Assembly (NCBI GenBank): GCA_030737875.1 | Contig: JASFAX010000020.1 | Coordinates: 29,898,688-29,962,687, forward strand | DNA from: Allium sativum | Lineage: Eukaryota > Streptophyta > Magnoliopsida > Asparagales > Amaryllidaceae | Length of the DNA stretch: 64,000 nucleotides | Reading direction: 5' to 3' | Part shown: one piece after another, positions 1 to 12,120 of the stretch | Position numbering within the stretch: the stretch's first letter is position 1 | Layout: every line of letters starts with the position of its first letter | Notes under the pieces: model-generated | The model's input: the letters and a program-made list of their open reading frames with translations, nothing else | Databases searched by the model: none | What the model was told of the DNA's origin: nothing | Translations under genes and position numbers: made by a program

Positions 1-3000
1 AATAAGAGGAAGCGCCTTAGGCTTCCTACTTTCTGCAGCCGTACTGCTCTCAGCAACACGCCTAAGAAAATCTATCCTGCAACCTGCAATCACCAACCAT
101 GCAAAAGCCAAAACCTAAATGTCCGACGAGCACACCAAGGGACTCTGTAGGATATTCGGTTCTACCGCATCCGCGGACACAACGCTTATCAAAGACTCCC
201 ACTACATGGCATCTCGGAGCTACTTAGCGCTCATCAAAGTTTCCCGCTAAACATGACCTCGACCGACAACTAATCCCTCAAGATTGTCCCCCTACCTCGT
301 CCGAACTATAGCTTCCATAGCGCGGTTGACCTTAAGTTGTCATCAGAAATGTTAGTTTGCAGCTCCTACCTCTGCCTCCCTCATTCAAAGCAGAACATAA
401 ACTAAAAGCAAAATTTCTCTAATAACAGACAACTCCTTTCCGCTGCATCGTTTCCCCTTTTTATCCTCCATGCGGGGCTGCTGATCAGCAGGGGTCACAC
501 TGGGAAGCAGTGCCAGAGGAACATTCGGAAGCATGCCCGAGAAATCCAGTCCTCTACCATCCCCACGACCGTCGTCTACTATACAACAATCCTCGCGCTT
601 ATCATTGGAGATATCGTCCATCTGCTCATTAACACCATCATCTCGCCCATAAAAAAAAGAGGAGGTGAGAGAGATGATTCGATAGCATGAAGAAGGCATA
701 CACGTTAATGTTTAAAGGTCAAAAAATAGGATCTCAAGCACAATTGTCAATGGAATTGTCTGTGGGTAAAGGGTTGCAACCTTTCCAATAGTCATTACCG
801 CGGCAATTCAAACAAAACCATCCATTCACAGATAGATGCCTCATTCCGGCCAATAATTATAGGTCTACAAGAAAAATGAAGACAAGAAGCAAGGCCCCTT
901 CTCCAAGACACACTTCCTCTTTGTTGTATCACAACCAACCTCGTCCAACTAATTCTCCAACCACTTGGGGGCACGACTGGAAGCTCAACCAAATGCCCGC
1001 TCGAACGCACATCGGCAACCTCGACTTCAAAAGGGCCTTCCCCTCACATGCAGGCCTCGCTCCTCGTTAGGGAGGCCAATGCCCATACAGCGGAAGATCG
1101 GCGATGGAACTTTCAAATGCTCAACCATGGACAGGGCCAAACTCCCAAGTGCATGGAACAACGAACATTCTCACATCTACTCTGCATAACCTAGTGTACA
1201 CTTAATTCACGCACTCCAACAATGTTTTGTTTTCCTGCAATTCACGGCATTGTAAAGGCTATCACTGCCGAAGTTATCCTTAGAAATGAGGTTCAGTTTC
1301 CTGTCTCCTTCCCATGTTTGCTCTGTGCATGACGCCCATAACGTGTTTGCTAAATCCTGACAAACAGATTGCGTATAAACTTTCGATCGCCGCATCGGCA
1401 CCCCGAGAAGAGTCGGCGCCGCCTTCCGAGCCTCGATCCGACATCGAGGCCAAACAAAATTGCCTCTGACCGGCACCCCGAGCATGGGAACCGGCAACGC
1501 TACTCGATTCACCGGCCTGCGGCGCGACCGAGTATAAATAACCACGAACTCGAACCTTGGCCCCATGCCGAGGCCAAGGATAAATCGTTCCGCGCCCAAG
1601 TTCCAAGCGACGTAGGGCCACCCAACTGATAGCCGGGAGAAATGTAAACTTTCTCTGGCCACGGGTAACTGTCGAATCTCGGCGCAGCAACAAGACCGAC
1701 ATTAATTTGTTTCTCCCCAAAGCTCAAAAGGCTTACGTGCAGCTCACGGCCACGATCGGACCCTAACGGCCGATGATCGGAGTTTTTCTATGGCGTATAA
1801 ATGACGTCGTCACTCACTCCAACCCAATGAACGATGGGAGAGCCATACATCGGACATACCACATAACGCGACGACAAATGCCTCCATTACAATTAGGATT
1901 ATCCCCGGGCAACCCAAGTACACAGGAGGCGCTCATCCTGGCTTCGCAAACTACGAGTTTCCTGAGCTGAGGGAAACTTACTAGAAACCTGCGCTCTATC
2001 ACACCACTCCGGAATAATTGACTCGGAGCATGGTACACAATCACACCCCTCTGGAGTATTCAACCTAGAGCGGGGTCTTCGATCGCATTTCTATTGGCGT
2101 AACAACAAGTATGCTTGTGCAAGTATGGGACGCCGGAAAACATGAGGAGAACGTTTGAACACCTAACACGAAACGATATCTTTACTAATTCATATTTCGT
2201 TTCACGCACACATTATATAGACTACATGTCTAACATCTCTTCTCTTTAATGACGAGGTATACATGAATACCACACCACGTCTTTAGGAATCAAAAGCGAG
2301 GACCGCAATCGCATAAACTATTGGTTTACCTAACCCAAAGTATCTTTAATTCCTTTAACAATTACTGATGCTACTCGTCCACTTCTTTTCTTCTCTTTTT
2401 CTATACAGGTTCGACACAGGCAGGTCACCACCACTGACGAGCCCTTTTCTTCTAGAACTGCTTCCTCCTCCTCTACTCTACATAGGAGTAACAGATTCAT
2501 GAGGCACTGATCCACGCCTTTTGCCATCATCCTCGCTGCATGTAATCATCATAACCTCCCCGAGTGAAATACATGGCAACAACTTGGGGACGATGTAAGG
2601 AGCAAGGTCCAATGTAGCCTGGGTTCTCCCCAAGCATTCCTGGCGCATAGCTCAACTCTCTTCTCGGCATCCTAGGCGGTTTTCGAATCAGGTTGCTCCC
2701 CGTCCTGGAATCGCATAACTGCATCCGCTTCAAGTTCGCTTAGGGTCCTCTCGCACTCTTCTAGTGGGTATCATCGACGACTCTCCTATGTCCTAGCCTA
2801 CTCAGAGGCCCCTCTCCTTCTCCGCCTCAACATCGGCCTATCTTTTTGCCATCACAATGGAAGAGTTCTCCTGGGCATCCCGACTAGCCTTCGACCATGC
2901 ATCTTGTAAACCTCATCCTGTCCCTCTTGCCCTTCGGCTCCTCCGAATTCGCTACCAACCAGGCTTCCTAACCTTCCATCATGGCTTGCTTTGTTTGCCC

Positions 3001-5015
3001 ATTTACATCAGCTACGCCTGTCTTATGAGCTCTTCGTCCAGCCACAGCTTCTCGTCCTCCAAAGGGGCTCAAATAAATATGGGATCTAGAAGCCTCGGGT
3101 TCTCTTACCACACCATATCGTTTCCGCTGTAACTCCAACCGGGACTCAGACACTTGAGGAAGCATAGGGGCAAAGCGTGGCATCGCCTCCGCTCTAGTGG
3201 ATTTCCTAGCAAAAGAAGCAACTATCTGACATTTGAGGGTTCATCGCTCGCATAGTCTTCAGTTAGCAAGTACCCGAGCTTTGGGGCAGTCCCCCGCCTA
3301 TCTCCGTGCCATCTTACTCATCGCGGGACCTAAGGAGGATCTCAACCAGCTTCTGTGCTGGCATTTCAGTCTCTACAGCCATCGGGGTGTAAAAGCCCGC
3401 ACCAAAGGACAGAGGGAGCAATATAACCACCGTTTCCCCGAGGAATTGGAGAACATAGATAAGTTCTCATTACGAAAAATAAATAACCATATTTCAGTGC
3501 AAGTTCTCAGGTTTCCATGGTCGACTCATTGGGTTCGCAAGGTCTCAGCACCCTGCCAGCAAACTCATACTTAAACACAAAATGAAGCTAACTCATACCC
3601 CTCAATGCATACCTACAAGAGCATCGAAATACGGCAACGACACATAGTTTGGATAACTATGGTAGTGGTTGCCGGTAAACGTCAGCACCATTTTCGGATC
3701 GGATAATGATCCCAACATAATTAGGTTGGAGACTAACGACTCGACCATATGCCCGCATCTTGCGCGCATATCCGACCGGACAGTCTGAATAAGTTCATTC
3801 CAGAACCATTAGCCAACCAATTGTGTTACGTTCAACTGCAGTTACCGACCAGACATGAAACATTGAGCAACGATCCGTGCTTGCTAGCTCGTCTTTAACG
3901 TCAAGAAGAATCAAGCAGGTACCCAGGCCTGGGGGCAACCCTCTACTGATTATCACACCGGCCAGTCAATCTCAAGACCCGATCATATCCCCTTAAGTCT
4001 CTGCACTGGCATCATCTTCACAGCATCCTACAGAGCCACCATCTTGAGAGCACCTTCACCTCACAACGAAGGAAATCCAGAGCCAAAGTTCAGGCCCTGG
4101 AGGCATCTCCGCTTCCATCAGTACCCGGACACCACAAAAAGCTGACACTCCGAAAAATGGTGGCAGCCTTCAGCATCAACAACTAACGCCACGACCACCA
4201 CCAACCGCCAGTGCAACACCTAAGTCAAGATACAGCTGCATCGTAGTTAAGCTATTGGTTAGATCCCAAGACTAGCAGCTCAGCTATGTGTCGATATCTT
4301 ACATAAGAATTCAAGGTGACAATCCAAGCCGGTCCATTCCGTGAGGACCCCGTCATGAGACCAAAAATCACTAATCACTTCCGCTCATATGGTGCCATGA
4401 AAAGGATCAAGTTTACAAACTCAAGATCGAAGACAGGGCTCGACAAAGTCATGCGAGTGCGAAGTTATGTCTCGGTCCCCCACGAGCTGGATTAGTGGTC
4501 ATCTCCTCAACCAATATTCGAACTCCTGAGGAGCGTGAAAGATTTAATAAGCATTTGGGATACAAAGCCCAATCCCGTATTCACACATGTTCGGCGACCT
4601 TTATTGAAATTCCTAATCATGTTCCCAAGGTCCACTGTTCCACGTTCTTGAATACCAAATCGAAAGTCCTCTTACTTTCCATATCTCTCTTCCCTTCTCC
4701 CAAAAACCGAACAACACCTCGAACATCCAAAGTACAAAAGAATTACTTTGGCATCCTTTATGACTTACGATGATTTTCTATCTGGAGAAGAGAAGAAAGA
4801 AAGCCACTATAATCCGGGGATCGGCATGCCCCAAACGAATATTCCCGGATCATAATTCGGGATTGTACGCCCAGCTATGTTCATATTCACTTAACTTCAA
4901 AGCTCCAACTACCATGTAAATCACGACTCAACAACCACCTGGGTACTCACCAAGTGCTCAACCATTAAAGCACCCGCGCCTAACATTTGGGTCCAACCTC
5001 GTCTCAAAGGAGAAT
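1..5015 (+). mobile_element. Decayed 3' non-coding region of a Tat-like Ty3 element (left part)
   Basis: I find no conserved protein domain in any frame of this GC-richer stretch; the ORFs present are short, overlap on both strands and show no recognisable motif. It contains repeated phrases built on a run like 'cttgggggca' followed by similar text (near 957, 3269 and 3914), a style I associate with the long 3' untranslated regions of Tat/Ogre-branch elements. After removal of E1 it joins directly to 15623-16417, which ends in a polypurine run and an LTR-like unit. Assignment to Tat is an inference from the LTR and this layout; no Tat pol is in the window. Confidence 0.4.
3269..4040 (+). repeat. 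Diverged internal repeat blocks in the Tat-like 3' region
   Basis: Blocks starting near 3269 and 3914 share the order 'tacccgagctttggggca' / 'tacccaggcctgggggca', then a 'ctctgcactggcat'-like phrase and an 'acagcc' phrase about 100 bp later. A weaker third copy starts near 957. They read as old, diverged duplications inside the same untranslated region. No coding content is apparent. Confidence 0.3.
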
Positions 5016-5020
5016 CCATA
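5016..5020. repeat. Target-site duplication of E1 (left copy, CCATA)
   Basis: CCATA lies immediately before the first TG of the E1 5' LTR and is repeated exactly at 15618-15622 immediately after the last CA of the 3' LTR. A perfect 5-bp duplication is the normal Ty3 integrase footprint and shows that both ends of E1 are original. Confidence 0.95.
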
Positions 5021-5300
5021 TGTAACAACCCGTATTTTCAATAACCTGTAATAATGAAAATTGAGGCAGAATTAAATTATAAAATGTGAATCAAGGGAAA
5101 CGGGCTATGCCATTGCGTTCGTCTCGGAAAAATACGCGAAATAGAGTCCGAGTTTTCGGAAATCGGAGTCCGTATGACCCAGTTAAGGCCCATTGAAGTT
5201 TGCAGAAAATTTCTAAGTAAAAACAGATTTAGATTTAAAATTAGAAACAAGGGCTTGGGCCAGCTGGGCCAAGGCGGGAAAAATCCCGCCCAGGACCCCA

Positions 5301-5395
5301 TGTCGACAGGCCTGTCGACAGGGGTCTAGGCATGTCGACTGCCCTGTCGACAGCCCTGTCGACAGGGGGTGCACAGGCTGCTTAGCCTGGTGCAC
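5301..5395 (+). promoter_or_regulatory. Palindrome cluster in E1 U3
   Basis: Five GTCGAC hexamers occur in about 70 bp. Positions 5301-5320 form a perfect 20-bp palindrome, and two more 12-bp CCTGTCGACAGG palindromes follow. At 5369-5395 a second inverted repeat pairs GGTGCAC-AGGCT with AGCCT-G-GTGCACC around a GCTT loop. The 3' LTR copy (from 12661) changes one stem base to give a G-U pair. The cluster sits about 100-200 bp upstream of the TATA box. Function unknown. Confidence 0.6.
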
Positions 5396-5503
5396 CATTT
5401 CTGATTGGGGTTGGGTCTTGTGGCTTGTTTCTAGAGAGTTCCGGGATCTGATGGCCCTAATTCAATCAAGGGTTAATCCTATGGTCCAAATCACTAACCT
5501 AAT

Positions 5504-5514
5504 CTATAAATAAG
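5504..5514 (+). promoter_or_regulatory. TATA box of E1 5' LTR
   Basis: CTATAAATAAG, followed by the block 'accctaacctaccctaa' that is shared with E2 at the same relative position. It is the best core promoter candidate in the LTR, so transcription would start about 30 bp downstream and the R region would begin near 5540. The 3' LTR copy is 12864-12874. Confidence 0.75.
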
Positions 5515-5929
5515 ACCCTAACCTACCCTAAATCACTCATTATTCATCCTAGTAACTAAACTATGCCAAAATCAAAACTCTCATGGCCTCCACCCTCTTC
5601 ATACAATTCCTAATCAAATCCCTAAGAGATTTCCATGCATACAAGGGTATTTAGGCTTGTATGATCCTCCTTAGCTTGCATTAAAGGCTTGTTTTTCTAT
5701 TGGCATCATAAAGGAGGAGTCTTGATCAAGTTTGGTTGCATTTGGGGGCTTTAATTAGTTGCATAAGGGGTTTCTTGCATTTGTTGTACTCATTTGAGTC
5801 CGCATAAGCATTGTAAGCCCTCTTACCCTCATTTTAGAAACTATAAAGTTAATGTGTGATGAAAGTTGGGGTTTATGTATGTTTATTGAGTTGTGCATGT
5901 TATGCAAGGGTACTAAGCCATGATTTGCA

Positions 5930-6375
5930 AATCTATTAAGTTATGCATGTATACTAAGCCATGATTTACAAGATTTATAAGTTATGCATGTTTATGCAAG
6001 TTTGTTAAGCCATGGTTTGTATGTTTATTAAGTTATGCATGTTTATGCAAGTTTGCTAAGCCATGATTTGTGTGTTTATTAAGTTATGCATGTTTATGCA
6101 AGTTTGCTAAGCCATGATTTGTGTGTTTATTGAGTTATGCATGTTTATGCAAGTTTGTTAAGCCATGATTTGTACGCTTATTGAGTTATGCATATTTATG
6201 CAAGTTTAAAATGACAAGTTGTGCATGTTTTGACAAGTTGTGCATGTTTTGGCAAGTTGTGCATGTTTATGCAAGTTTAAAATGACAAGTTGTGCATGTT
6301 TTGACAAGTTGTGCATGTTTTGACAAGTTGTGCATGTTTATGCAAGTTTAAAATGACAAGTTGTGCATGTTTGAC
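5930..6375 (+). repeat. Two minisatellites in E1 LTR
   Basis: First array: about five units of 51 bp built on 'ttatgcatgtttatgcaagt' and 'aagccatgatttgt' (about 5937-6190). Second array: units of about 19 bp, 'gacaagttgtgcatgtttt', interleaved with 'atgcaagtttaaaat'. Both share the core ATGCAAGTT with the independent minisatellite of E2. The short ORFs here (for example 6381-6608) are by-products of the repeats. An equivalent array lies at about 13290-13735 in the 3' LTR. Confidence 0.85.
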
Positions 6376-7800
6376 AAGTTATGCATGATTATGGTAATAT
6401 GCAAGTTCATTATGCTAAGTTATGCGAGTTTAACATGTTATGCATGTTTTATGGTAATATGCAAGTTCACTACGCTAAGTTGTGCAAGTCTAACATGTTA
6501 TGCCTGACTGTTGTGCAAGTTTATGTTGTGCCAAGTTCCCTCTTCCTATCCTTTATGCGTTACTACGAATATGTAAGCGATAGAATGACGTTGGGGGTTT
6601 TGGGGTAAACTTAAAATACATAAAAATATAAGATTGGGAATTTACCTATTAAGTTAGGTCTACCCCTTGGGAATTTGCCTATTAAGTTAGGTCTACCCAA
6701 GTAATTGTTTGACTTGTGATTATGTTTTGAAATAAAGTGGACATGACACTTAGAAAACATAAGTGTGGCCAACTCGAGGTTGGGTTGAGTTTGTAGCATA
6801 ATTCTACCCGGAACCGACCGGCTTAACTAGTGGCTACAAACAATAGGACCCAATGTGAGAAGTTGGTCATGGGGTGCCAAGACCCGAGGTTAGACCAAGT
6901 TGTGGTGTAAAGCTACCCGGACCCGCCCGGCCTAACTAGTAACCACAACAAGGTCTAATGTGAGAGGTTAAGGTGCATTAAATTAATTAAGGCCTCATGA
7001 TTAGGGTTAAGTCAGGGTCCACTGATACTTAACCAATTTGGGAGTTCAAGGGATTAGAATGTGGTTAAGTTGTGAACCGTTAGCTACACTTAACTAGTTT
7101 AATCCATTTGGGAGTTCAAGGGATTAGAATGGGGTTAAGCCACACTTAACCAGTTTAATCCAGGATTAGTGAAGGGTTAAATCACACTTAACCCTCTTTA
7201 GGAAACCCTAGCGGCAGGTCTGTTCCGGCAGTAATCCCAGTTTGGTATCATCACAACCCTAGAAACTAGGCTAGGGCGGGGCACGATTACTGGACGGATG
7301 TAAACGACCAAAGGGCGATGGCCGAGTGGTACAGCGGTGCGGGTCCGGCGGGCTACGGACGTGCACGTAGTCCGATGTTGGACAAACTCGAGGCACGGGT
7401 ACCAGTAGGTTAGGGCTGTGCATTATTGCTTAAGTGTCCGGGGTCGACAACCGAGGGCTTGATACACCCAAAGGTGGGCCCAGCACAGACTACCTACATC
7501 CATATGTGGGCCGTATGGACATCAACACTTGACGTGTTAGGCTTATAGGGAGCCGATCGACTAGACCGTTGGGTTGGACCTTATACTAAGGTCACTTCAT
7601 GTTATTGGGCCAAAGTTTGGGCTAAGGGATCAATACCTGTTATGTTGGTTTGCTAGTACACCGTGGTGCAAAACTTAACCTTGTTTTATGCGATGATACC
7701 TCTATCTATCTTGTAGGTAATTTACCATGCCAGTATGTTGTTATCTATGATCATCTCAGTTTCCATCATGATGTTAACTTTATTAGTTTATAGACTGATC

Positions 7801-7880
7801 GTAGCAGGGCTTACTCAGTCTTTTTGACTGACCCGTTTTGTTTCGCCTCTTTTCTTCCGTTCCCCCCCCCCCCAGGTTCT
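7801..7880 (+). promoter_or_regulatory. Stem-loop plus splice-acceptor-like tract in E1 LTR
   Basis: TCAGTC-TTTTT-GACTGA (7815-7831) forms a 6-bp stem. It is followed by CTGAC (a branch-point-like motif), a long pyrimidine tract with a C-run, and CAG|GT ending at 7875. The same order occurs in E2, E3 and E7 with compensatory stem changes. In E1 the donor-like site upstream (near 7408) is AGGTTAG rather than AGGTAAG. Use as a splice site is an inference from conservation. Confidence 0.4.
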
Positions 7881-8254
7881 CAGGGAGGGAATACAGGAGC
7901 CTAGCTTGGATCTTAGCTGCTTTCTTGGATAGCTCATGTATGCTTTGGACTTGGGCTTGCTATGGTTTCTTCCACTTTGGGAATAGCTACTTTTATGTTT
8001 TCTTTTTCAGTATCAGATGATGTTATTTTATGTACTAGACTTGTTTACTTGGGAAATTGACATTATGATGTAGCAGACTTGTTTTTGAAATAGTTTAAAA
8101 GTCTTCCGCTGTTTTATTTACTCACTCTGTTTATTTACATATATATATGTCATGTCTTGCCTTGCTATATCATTGTGCATATTTACCAATAATGCCCCTC
8201 CAAAGCTAGTGCATTCCCTTGCGAGTGACCCTGGCGGAGGTGGGGTGTTACATT

Positions 8255-8266
8255 TGGTATCAGAGC
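8255..8266 (+). promoter_or_regulatory. E1 primer-binding site (initiator tRNA-Met)
   Basis: TGGTATCAGAGC, two bases after the 5' LTR end, is the standard complement of the 3' end of plant initiator tRNA-Met used to prime minus-strand synthesis in many Ty3 and copia elements. Confidence 0.95.
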
Positions 8267-8443
8267 ATATGGTTTACGAGAAGGGATAAAAAGGTTTTAA
8301 AAACTTTTGAAAAACTATTTTCAAAACCAAGTATAAAGTATTTTCCAAAGAAAAGTCTAGTTGTTTTTAAAAGGCTATTCCCCAAAAGCCATGAGCACTA
8401 TCCTTTGACTCCTCGTTTAAACTCTTTTCTTTTCGTTTCCAGC

Positions 8444-9472
8444 ATGTCTGATAATCTCGTCTTGCCCGAAGGAGTAACGATACCCGATTGGTTTCGTCGG
8501 TACTTGGAAGTCACGGCACCGGTCCCGGGTGTCCCTAATGTTGTTCCCCCAGTCGAGGCCGCTGTTCCTCCTCCTCCTCCCGTAGCTGATGTTCCTCTTC
8601 CACCTCATCCTCCACAAGTGGATTTCGCGGAAACTTGCAAGAACTTTAAGAAGATGGGTGGCAAGAATTTTAATGGAACAGAGACTTTTGTAGAAGCAGG
8701 GAATTGGTTGAAAGAGACCGAAGATCTTTTAGCCACCTTTGATATAGGTGACCGCAGGAAGGTTTTATTAGCGGTATGGTTGCTAAAGGAAGAAGCTGCA
8801 CGTTGGTGGGTAGTCACCACCGCAACCAGGCCAATTGAGACTTGGGATGACTTTAGAGGAAGGTTTGGACTGAGATTCTTACCACTGAAGCAAGGGGACA
8901 TGACGATTAGGGAATACATAGATAAGTTTAATCAACTGGCTCAGGACGATTTAGACTTGGTTAATACAGCTCAGAAGAAGGCCCTACACTTTGCTCTAGG
9001 ATTAAACGAGCCATTACGTGATTTGGCCCTGTCTCATATACCCTTGGGGGCGACTTTCGAGAATTTGGCGAATTTGGCCCTACTTCAAGAAGAAGATAAC
9101 AATGACAAGAAAGAGGTCAAGGCGAATGAGTCTCAAGACAAGAGAGTAAATTCTGGGAAACGGGGCAAGAATAACCACAACCGCAAGAACAAGCCAAGAG
9201 GGAATAGGAAGTGCAACTTCTGTGGTAAAGTTGGACATATAGCCAAGGAATGTAGGAAGAAGGAAAAGAGAAAGCGGGGCGAATGCTTCATTTGTGGTGA
9301 GTTTGGACATTTCAGCAAGGATTGCCGAGGAAACAAGGGCAAGGCCAGACTCAGTGTGCAGGACTATCTGGAGGGCGAGTTCATCCCCTCAGCACCAGCT
9401 TATGATAGAGGTAGTGTTTCTGTGGAAATCTTGTTTACATTTTCTGATTTTCCCTGTTCAAACTTTGTTTGA
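8444..9472 (+). CDS. gag: Gag polyprotein of E1
   Basis: An open frame of 342 codons from the ATG right after a CTTTTCGTTTCCAG tract; upstream in-frame sequence has no ATG. It has a proline-rich stretch at about residues 40-63, a retrotransposon Gag domain (WLKE, ARWW, KQGD and FNQLA blocks) and two CCHC zinc knuckles (CNFCGKVGHIAKEC and CFICGEFGHFSKDC). Gag forms the cytoplasmic particle and binds element RNA. Compared with E2, about 14 residues are missing between the FGLRFL and LKQGD blocks, an in-frame loss. The frame then shifts: the protease motif DSGTSHSF lies in another frame just downstream, so this copy makes Gag alone. It has no internal stop although the adjacent pol is wrecked, which suggests retained function. 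Confidence 0.88.
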   Translation: MSDNLVLPEGVTIPDWFRRYLEVTAPVPGVPNVVPPVEAAVPPPPPVADVPLPPHPPQVDFAETCKNFKKMGGKNFNGTETFVEAGNWLKETEDLLATFDIGDRRKVLLAVWLLKEEAARWWVVTTATRPIETWDDFRGRFGLRFLPLKQGDMTIREYIDKFNQLAQDDLDLVNTAQKKALHFALGLNEPLRDLALSHIPLGATFENLANLALLQEEDNNDKKEVKANESQDKRVNSGKRGKNNHNRKNKPRGNRKCNFCGKVGHIAKECRKKEKRKRGECFICGEFGHFSKDCRGNKGKARLSVQDYLEGEFIPSAPAYDRGSVSVEILFTFSDFPCSNFV

Positions 9473-11580
9473 TTCTGGCACATCGCATAGTTTTATTTCA
9501 TCTGATCCAGTTGAAAGTTTTGCACCTAAGTACTAGTGTAGTTGATGACCCCGTATGTGTTTCAAATCCAATTGGGGGTTCTGCCCGTTTGTCTACGATC
9601 TGAGTGGATTTGAAAATTTCTATCTTGAGTATAGAATTCTCGTGGGATGTTTATATTCTCGGTTTCGGGGGATATGGGTTGGTTTTGGGCATGGAATGGT
9701 CGTCCTATTTTGGAGCCATTCTGGGTTTTTGTATATAGGGTGTGGGGATCATGACTCGCCTCGGTAATACCCTAGAAATTTCTAGCAACCCTATGGGTCC
9801 CGTCATGATTGTTATCTTGAGTCCCTCAACTCGTCTATCGATAGTTTGCAATCGGTGAGGGAGGTCCGAGAATATCCTGATATCTTGGGTGGAGTAAAGG
9901 GGTTACCCTTAGACGTGGGATAGATTTCCGCATTATCTGGTTGGTAATACCAAGCCAGTTTCGTGGCCGGTTAGGCACATGACCTCACGAGGTGAGAATT
10001 AAGAAAGCAAGTCAAGGAGTTGCTTGAAAAGAACTTCCTGAGACGAAGCATTTTCGAGTAGGGTGCTCCAGTAGTATTCGTTACTGACGTGGACAGTTTG
10101 TTTCGCTTATGTGTTGATTATCGTGAGAGGAATAGATAACCGTTACCAAGGATCGATGATTTGTTTGATCAGCTTGTAGGAGCATCTGTTTTCTTTCGAT
10201 CCAACTACCAGATTCCATCAGCTTAGGATGGCTGAGGATGGAATTGACAAGACTGCGTTTAGGACTCTAGATGGATTTTTAGAATGGCTAGTCATGCTAT
10301 TTGGTTTGACTAATGCACCCGCATAATACGTGATTTTGATGGGTAGGGTGTTTAGGGAGTCCTTGAACAAGTTTGTCAGGGTCGTCGTAGACGATATTTG
10401 ATCTCCTCAAAGGAACGAGGAAGAGCAGGTTATACATCTCAAGGAGGAGATGGATACGCTTAGAACCACCAGTTGAAGATCAAGTTCTCCAAATGTCACT
10501 TTGGAGGAAAGGAGTTGGATTCCTTGGGGACATAGTTCCTAAGTAAGGCTTAGCGGTGGATTCCGCTAAAATGGTTGCGGTTTAAGACCGGAAAACTCTG
10601 AGCATGGCAATTGGGGTAAGAAGCTTTCTCCGTTTGGCTAGTTAGTTAGCAATACCTGAGCTTAGACTTACTCTTCTGGATCAAGAAGGGAGTTTCACGG
10701 GAAGAAGACCCGCAGTTGGTCAAGAACATGGACCAGTCGGCTCGAGGCGAGATGTTAGGTCACCTCGCTAGATATATTATAAAGGATGACTAAGGCACGA
10801 CAAGAGATTATGTGTTCCTCGAGTGAAAGACTTGGTAAAGAAGGTTCCTGAAGATGCGCATCACTCGAGGAGGTGGCCGAATTGGTTTCAGGATACATAT
10901 TGTGCCACCAGCTTGAGGCCAAGTCATAGAAGCCCAGTGGGCCATTACCTCCATTGGAGGTTTTGCAAGGGAAGTGTGAAAACATCTCGATAGATTATGT
11001 GGATAGATTACCAAGAAAGGGAATACGGGTAGGTGGGTCATAATAGGTAGACTCACGAAGAGTGCTCATTTCAGAGCGAGAGAACTGCATCAGGGTCAGC
11101 AACGGTTTACCCTCAAGAAGTTGGCCAGTTTTGAAATAGCCTACAGGAAGCCATGGGTAGGCAACTGAATCTAGGTACGGCCTATAGGCGGATGGTTCAT
11201 GTCGATTTAGCCTGAGTTATAGGAAATCACGTTTATAAGGGCAATTGGCAACGTGGAGTGGTATTTTCAAGAAAAGTTCTGCTGCGTGGAATACTTTATA
11301 GTAAGTAGACGAGATCCAGGATTCACTGGTGAATTTTGGAGAGCTTGCACGAATCATAAGGTTATAATTATGTTTAAGCCAAGTATACAGAAAGAAGAAT
11401 AAGTGGGGAAGAAAGACGAGAGGCAATAATGAAATGAGTTCCAACTCGAATTTGGGAAATAGGAGTTAGGAAGCCAAGGAATCATGAAGTGGAAGATAGT
11501 CAAAGCACAGTGGAGTTAAGCTCAAGGAAACGTGGCTAAGAAGAGTGAAGACTAGATACGCGCATCATATCTCTTTGTAA
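9460..11580 (+). pseudogene. pol: Decayed pol remnant of E1
   Basis: Fragments in several frames follow the normal pol order. Protease DSGTSHSF is near 9473-9500. RT blocks include LCVDYRERNR and [15 protein letters not shown] (about 10105-10190) and VVVDDI (about 10380-10400). A short pre-integrase block (near 10700-10795) follows, then integrase scraps such as ISIDYVDRLPRK (near 10985) and RDPGFTGEFWRA (near 11305). Between SFLRL (near 10620) and the pre-integrase block only about 80 nt remain where E2 has about 700, so RNase H is deleted. Much of integrase is also lost. Numerous stops and frameshifts exclude a functional product. Confidence 0.88.
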
Positions 11581-12120
11581 GAGTGCATCCTTGATCCTTG
11601 TTTTCCTGTGGAGCTTGCTTGCAAGTTATCTTTTGTATATATCCTCTCGGTCCCATTCTCGATCTTATTTCTGTTGTAAACTCCATAAGGGGGTTAAGAC
11701 TCATCGGTTAGTACTATATGTCGAAGATTGAATGGATTTCTTGTAATCCAAAAAGGAGTTTGTCTAATTTATCTATTTTATCTAGTTTATCGTGTCTATC
11801 TTGTCATGAGAACCTTAGGTAGAAACCCTTTGGTTGAAACATGTGTTTGAAACATGTTATGCTTGATGGTTGCAAGTGGTTGTAAGTGTTTGCAAGTGGT
11901 TACTCGTGGATGCATTATACACATTAGGCACTAGATCGGCTCGCACACTCTTCATGTTGCATATGCATGAGTGTTTATGCTTATTCATGGTTGAAACTTG
12001 TTGTGATACCACATGGATGTTGCATATGGATGAATGTTATGTGCACTCATATAGATACTATGAATTATGGTAGGAATTTGCATACATATGGATTCATTTC
12101 ACTGACATACATATGCATTA

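Larger units (their letters stand above)
5021..8252 (+). repeat. E1 5' LTR
   Basis: Begins TGTAACAACCC and ends GGGGTGTTACA, 3232 bp, matching 12381-15617 almost base for base. Its U3 part holds a cluster of GTCGAC palindromes (5301-5370), followed by a TATA box, two minisatellites (about 5930-6200 and 6200-6375) and a conserved downstream block with a splice-acceptor-like tract. The first ~165 bp and the TATA region are over 90% like E2, whereas the middle is largely unrelated. Confidence 0.96.

Noticed and set aside
1207..1720. Overlapping 146- and 151-codon minus-strand ORFs
   Set aside because: They overlap each other in different frames, show no motifs and sit in a decayed untranslated region; chance ORFs of GC-richer DNA.
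7314..7345. tRNA-like A box (GATGGCCGAGTGGT) in the E1 LTR
   Set aside because: It resembles a Ser/Leu tRNA A box, but no B box (GGTTCGA-type) or acceptor pairing follows at the right distance, and the other LTRs lack it.
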